From contig CAYLHD010000002.1 of assembly GCA_964383545.1 (NCBI GenBank), forward strand, positions 1 through 41,545: DNA of 41,545 nucleotides. Direction: 5' to 3'. The notes below the pieces were generated by a model. The model had not been told where the DNA came from, did not search any database, and worked only from the letters and a program-made list of their open reading frames with translations. Source of the stretch: JAGYLJ01 sp964383545. Its GTDB lineage: Bacteria > Patescibacteriota > Minisyncoccia > Phycocordibacterales > UBA12079. Both the position numbers and the translations under genes were made by a program. Below are positions 40,265 to 41,545 of the stretch, in pieces. Numbering within the stretch: the first letter of the stretch is position 1; every line of letters begins with the position of its first letter.

Positions 40265-40495
40265 ATGGAAAATCTATCTAACTTATTACCTTATATTCAG
40301 ATATTCTTATCAATCTTATTGATGATTGTTGTTTTAGTGCAACAGTCTGATGCTGGTTTAGGCGGAACTTTTGGAGGTGAAGACAGTTTCTCAGGAGGCC
40401 ATACTAAACGCGGAGCAGAAAAGATTCTCTTTAATTCAACTATTGTAATAGGCATACTATTTGTTGCATCAACCTTTATAGCACTTATTATTTAA
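40265..40495 (+). CDS. secG: Protein translocase subunit SecG
   Basis: A 76-residue protein with two membrane helices (about 8-26 and 55-75). The conserved cytoplasmic loop is VLVQQSDAGLGGTFGGEDSF followed by RGAEKILFNSTIV. SecG assists SecYE in protein export. TATAAT at 40211-40216 and a leader of about 40 bases with GAAGGAA before the ATG make this one of the few core genes here with a leader. Confidence 0.95.
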   Translation: MENLSNLLPYIQIFLSILLMIVVLVQQSDAGLGGTFGGEDSFSGGHTKRGAEKILFNSTIVIGILFVASTFIALII

Positions 40496-40574
40496 CACTC
40501 ATCTTAAAAATTCTTTTTAACTAATTTCTTAATAATTCTTACAACTATTCTATAAACCACTAGATAATTTGCTT

Positions 40575-41545
40575 ATGCAAAAAATAAAACAGGTTTCAAA
40601 AAAATCAAAAAAGTTTTTTTCTTATATTTTATTTAATATATCAGATATCATAAAATCGTTTTCTCAAATAGAAAAAATTATTTTTTATACCGTTTTAATA
40701 ACCCTTATAACAAGTTTAACTTTAATTTTAAATAATATAAACGAGTCCTATTTAGTAGAAATTCCTTCACACGGAGGATCATTAATTGAAGGTATCGTTG
40801 GCTCACCTCGTTTTATCAATCCAGTCCTAGCAACTTCAAATACAGATAAAGATCTTTCATCCCTAATCTATTCTGGTTTATTAAAAGCAACAACCCAGGG
40901 AGAATTAATTCCTAATTTAGCTGATAGTTATAGTATTTCAGAAGATGGTTTTGTTTATCTTGTTGAATTAAAAGACAATATTTTTTTCCATGATGGTTAC
41001 CCAATTACAACAGAAGATATAGAATTTACCATAAAAATGACCCAAAACAATATTATAAAAAGTTCTAAAAGAGCTAACTGGGAAGGTGTAGAAGTAAAAA
41101 GATTAAATGATAAAGAAATTCAATTTATCCTACCTCAACCCTATTCACCTTTTTTAGAAAACTTAACTTTAGGTATTTTACCTAAACATATTTGGACAGA
41201 AATTAGTCCTGAACAATTTGCTTTTAGTCAGTTTAATATAAATCCAATTGGATCTGGTCCATATAAAGTTAAGGAAATAAAAAGAGGTTCATCAGATATT
41301 TTAGAAAAATATAACTTAGAATCTTTTGAAGGTTATTCCCTTGGAGAACCCTATATTTCAAGACTTGATATAAAGCTTTATTCAGACGAAGAATCACTTC
41401 TAACAGCTTATATAAATAAGGAAATAGACAGTATTAATTCAATCAGTCCTGAAAAAGTATCATTACTTAAAGAAAAACATCAGATTCTTTCTACTCCTCT
41501 TCCAAGAATTTTTGGTATTTTCTTTAATCAAGACGAAGCAACAGT
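40575..41545 (+). CDS. Oligopeptide ABC transporter substrate-binding protein (family 5), N-terminal part
   Basis: Open from ATG 40575 to the window edge, about 323 codons. A basic N-terminus and one membrane helix (IIFYTVLITLITSLTLIL) act as signal anchor; no lipobox is seen. The mature part has the family 5 pattern: EGIVGSPRFINPVLATSNTD, LIYSGLLKATTQGELIPNLA, FFHDGYPITTEDIEFTIKM, LPKHIW and NPIGSGPYKVKEIKRG. In CPR bacteria such OppA-like proteins probably scavenge peptides. GATAAT lies about 6 bases before the ATG. Confidence 0.92.
   Translation, partial: MQKIKQVSKKSKKFFSYILFNISDIIKSFSQIEKIIFYTVLITLITSLTLILNNINESYLVEIPSHGGSLIEGIVGSPRFINPVLATSNTDKDLSSLIYSGLLKATTQGELIPNLADSYSISEDGFVYLVELKDNIFFHDGYPITTEDIEFTIKMTQNNIIKSSKRANWEGVEVKRLNDKEIQFILPQPYSPFLENLTLGILPKHIWTEISPEQFAFSQFNINPIGSGPYKVKEIKRGSSDILEKYNLESFEGYSLGEPYISRLDIKLYSDEESLLTAYINKEIDSINSISPEKVSLLKEKHQILSTPLPRIFGIFFNQDEAT

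Overview
The window looks like a scaffold from a low-G+C ultra-small bacterium of the Candidate Phyla Radiation (Patescibacteria), most likely a Parcubacteria/Paceibacteria-type lineage. This is inferred from the AT-rich sequence, the compact information-processing and cell-wall gene set, the many very small orphan proteins, mostly leaderless mRNAs and the absence of biosynthetic operons. UGA is a normal stop (it ends the 12393-13346 and 20660-21688 genes), so this is not a UGA=Gly lineage. Four runs of exactly 100 N are scaffold gaps. Two of them are flanked by identical 55-bp copies, so the genes they split (8606-9693 and rnr) are really continuous.

Layout. 1-632: 5' part of dnaB (minus strand). 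734-1504: a small membrane protein, then two tandem structured RNAs with their own terminators; one has a textbook promoter and the other carries a hairpin resembling a conserved 23S rRNA loop. 1503-7349: cysS-corA, an S41 protease, a small zinc-finger protein, a gapped rplI, rpmA, an Ada-like membrane protein and a GNAT acetyltransferase. 7350-14100: an accessory region with dut and small membrane proteins, a DUF6624-like/HExxH pair, a small ORF broken by TGA, two alpha/beta hydrolases, a candidate graspetide (omega-ester peptide) RiPP operon and an overlapping zinc-ribbon/coiled-coil pair. 14171-19268: ftsW-murG-gltX-M23 peptidase. 19359-20550: two small orphan genes flanking RNase P RNA. 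20660-23806: serS-ftsQ-dus. 23947-26642: dprA and thrS. 26632-31366: mraZ-rsmH-ftsL-ftsI-murF, a trimmed division/cell-wall cluster with MraZ boxes. 31595-37703: rnr, a sugar-nucleotide epimerase/dehydrogenase pair and smc (gapped). 37904-41545: topA, secG and the start of an oligopeptide-binding protein.

The most interesting locus is 12393-13580. A 59-residue peptide with a Ser/Thr/Glu-rich tail is followed by a 12-bp terminator-like hairpin and then an ATP-grasp ligase with the hallmarks of graspetide (microviridin-type) synthetases. It is richer in G+C than its surroundings, which suggests horizontal acquisition of a RiPP pathway. Other notable signals are the 23S-like RNA, a dispersed family of palindromes with differing but self-complementary arms (five of the eight copies lie in or at the end of reading frames), and a split between leaderless core genes and small accessory genes with strong Shine-Dalgarno sites.
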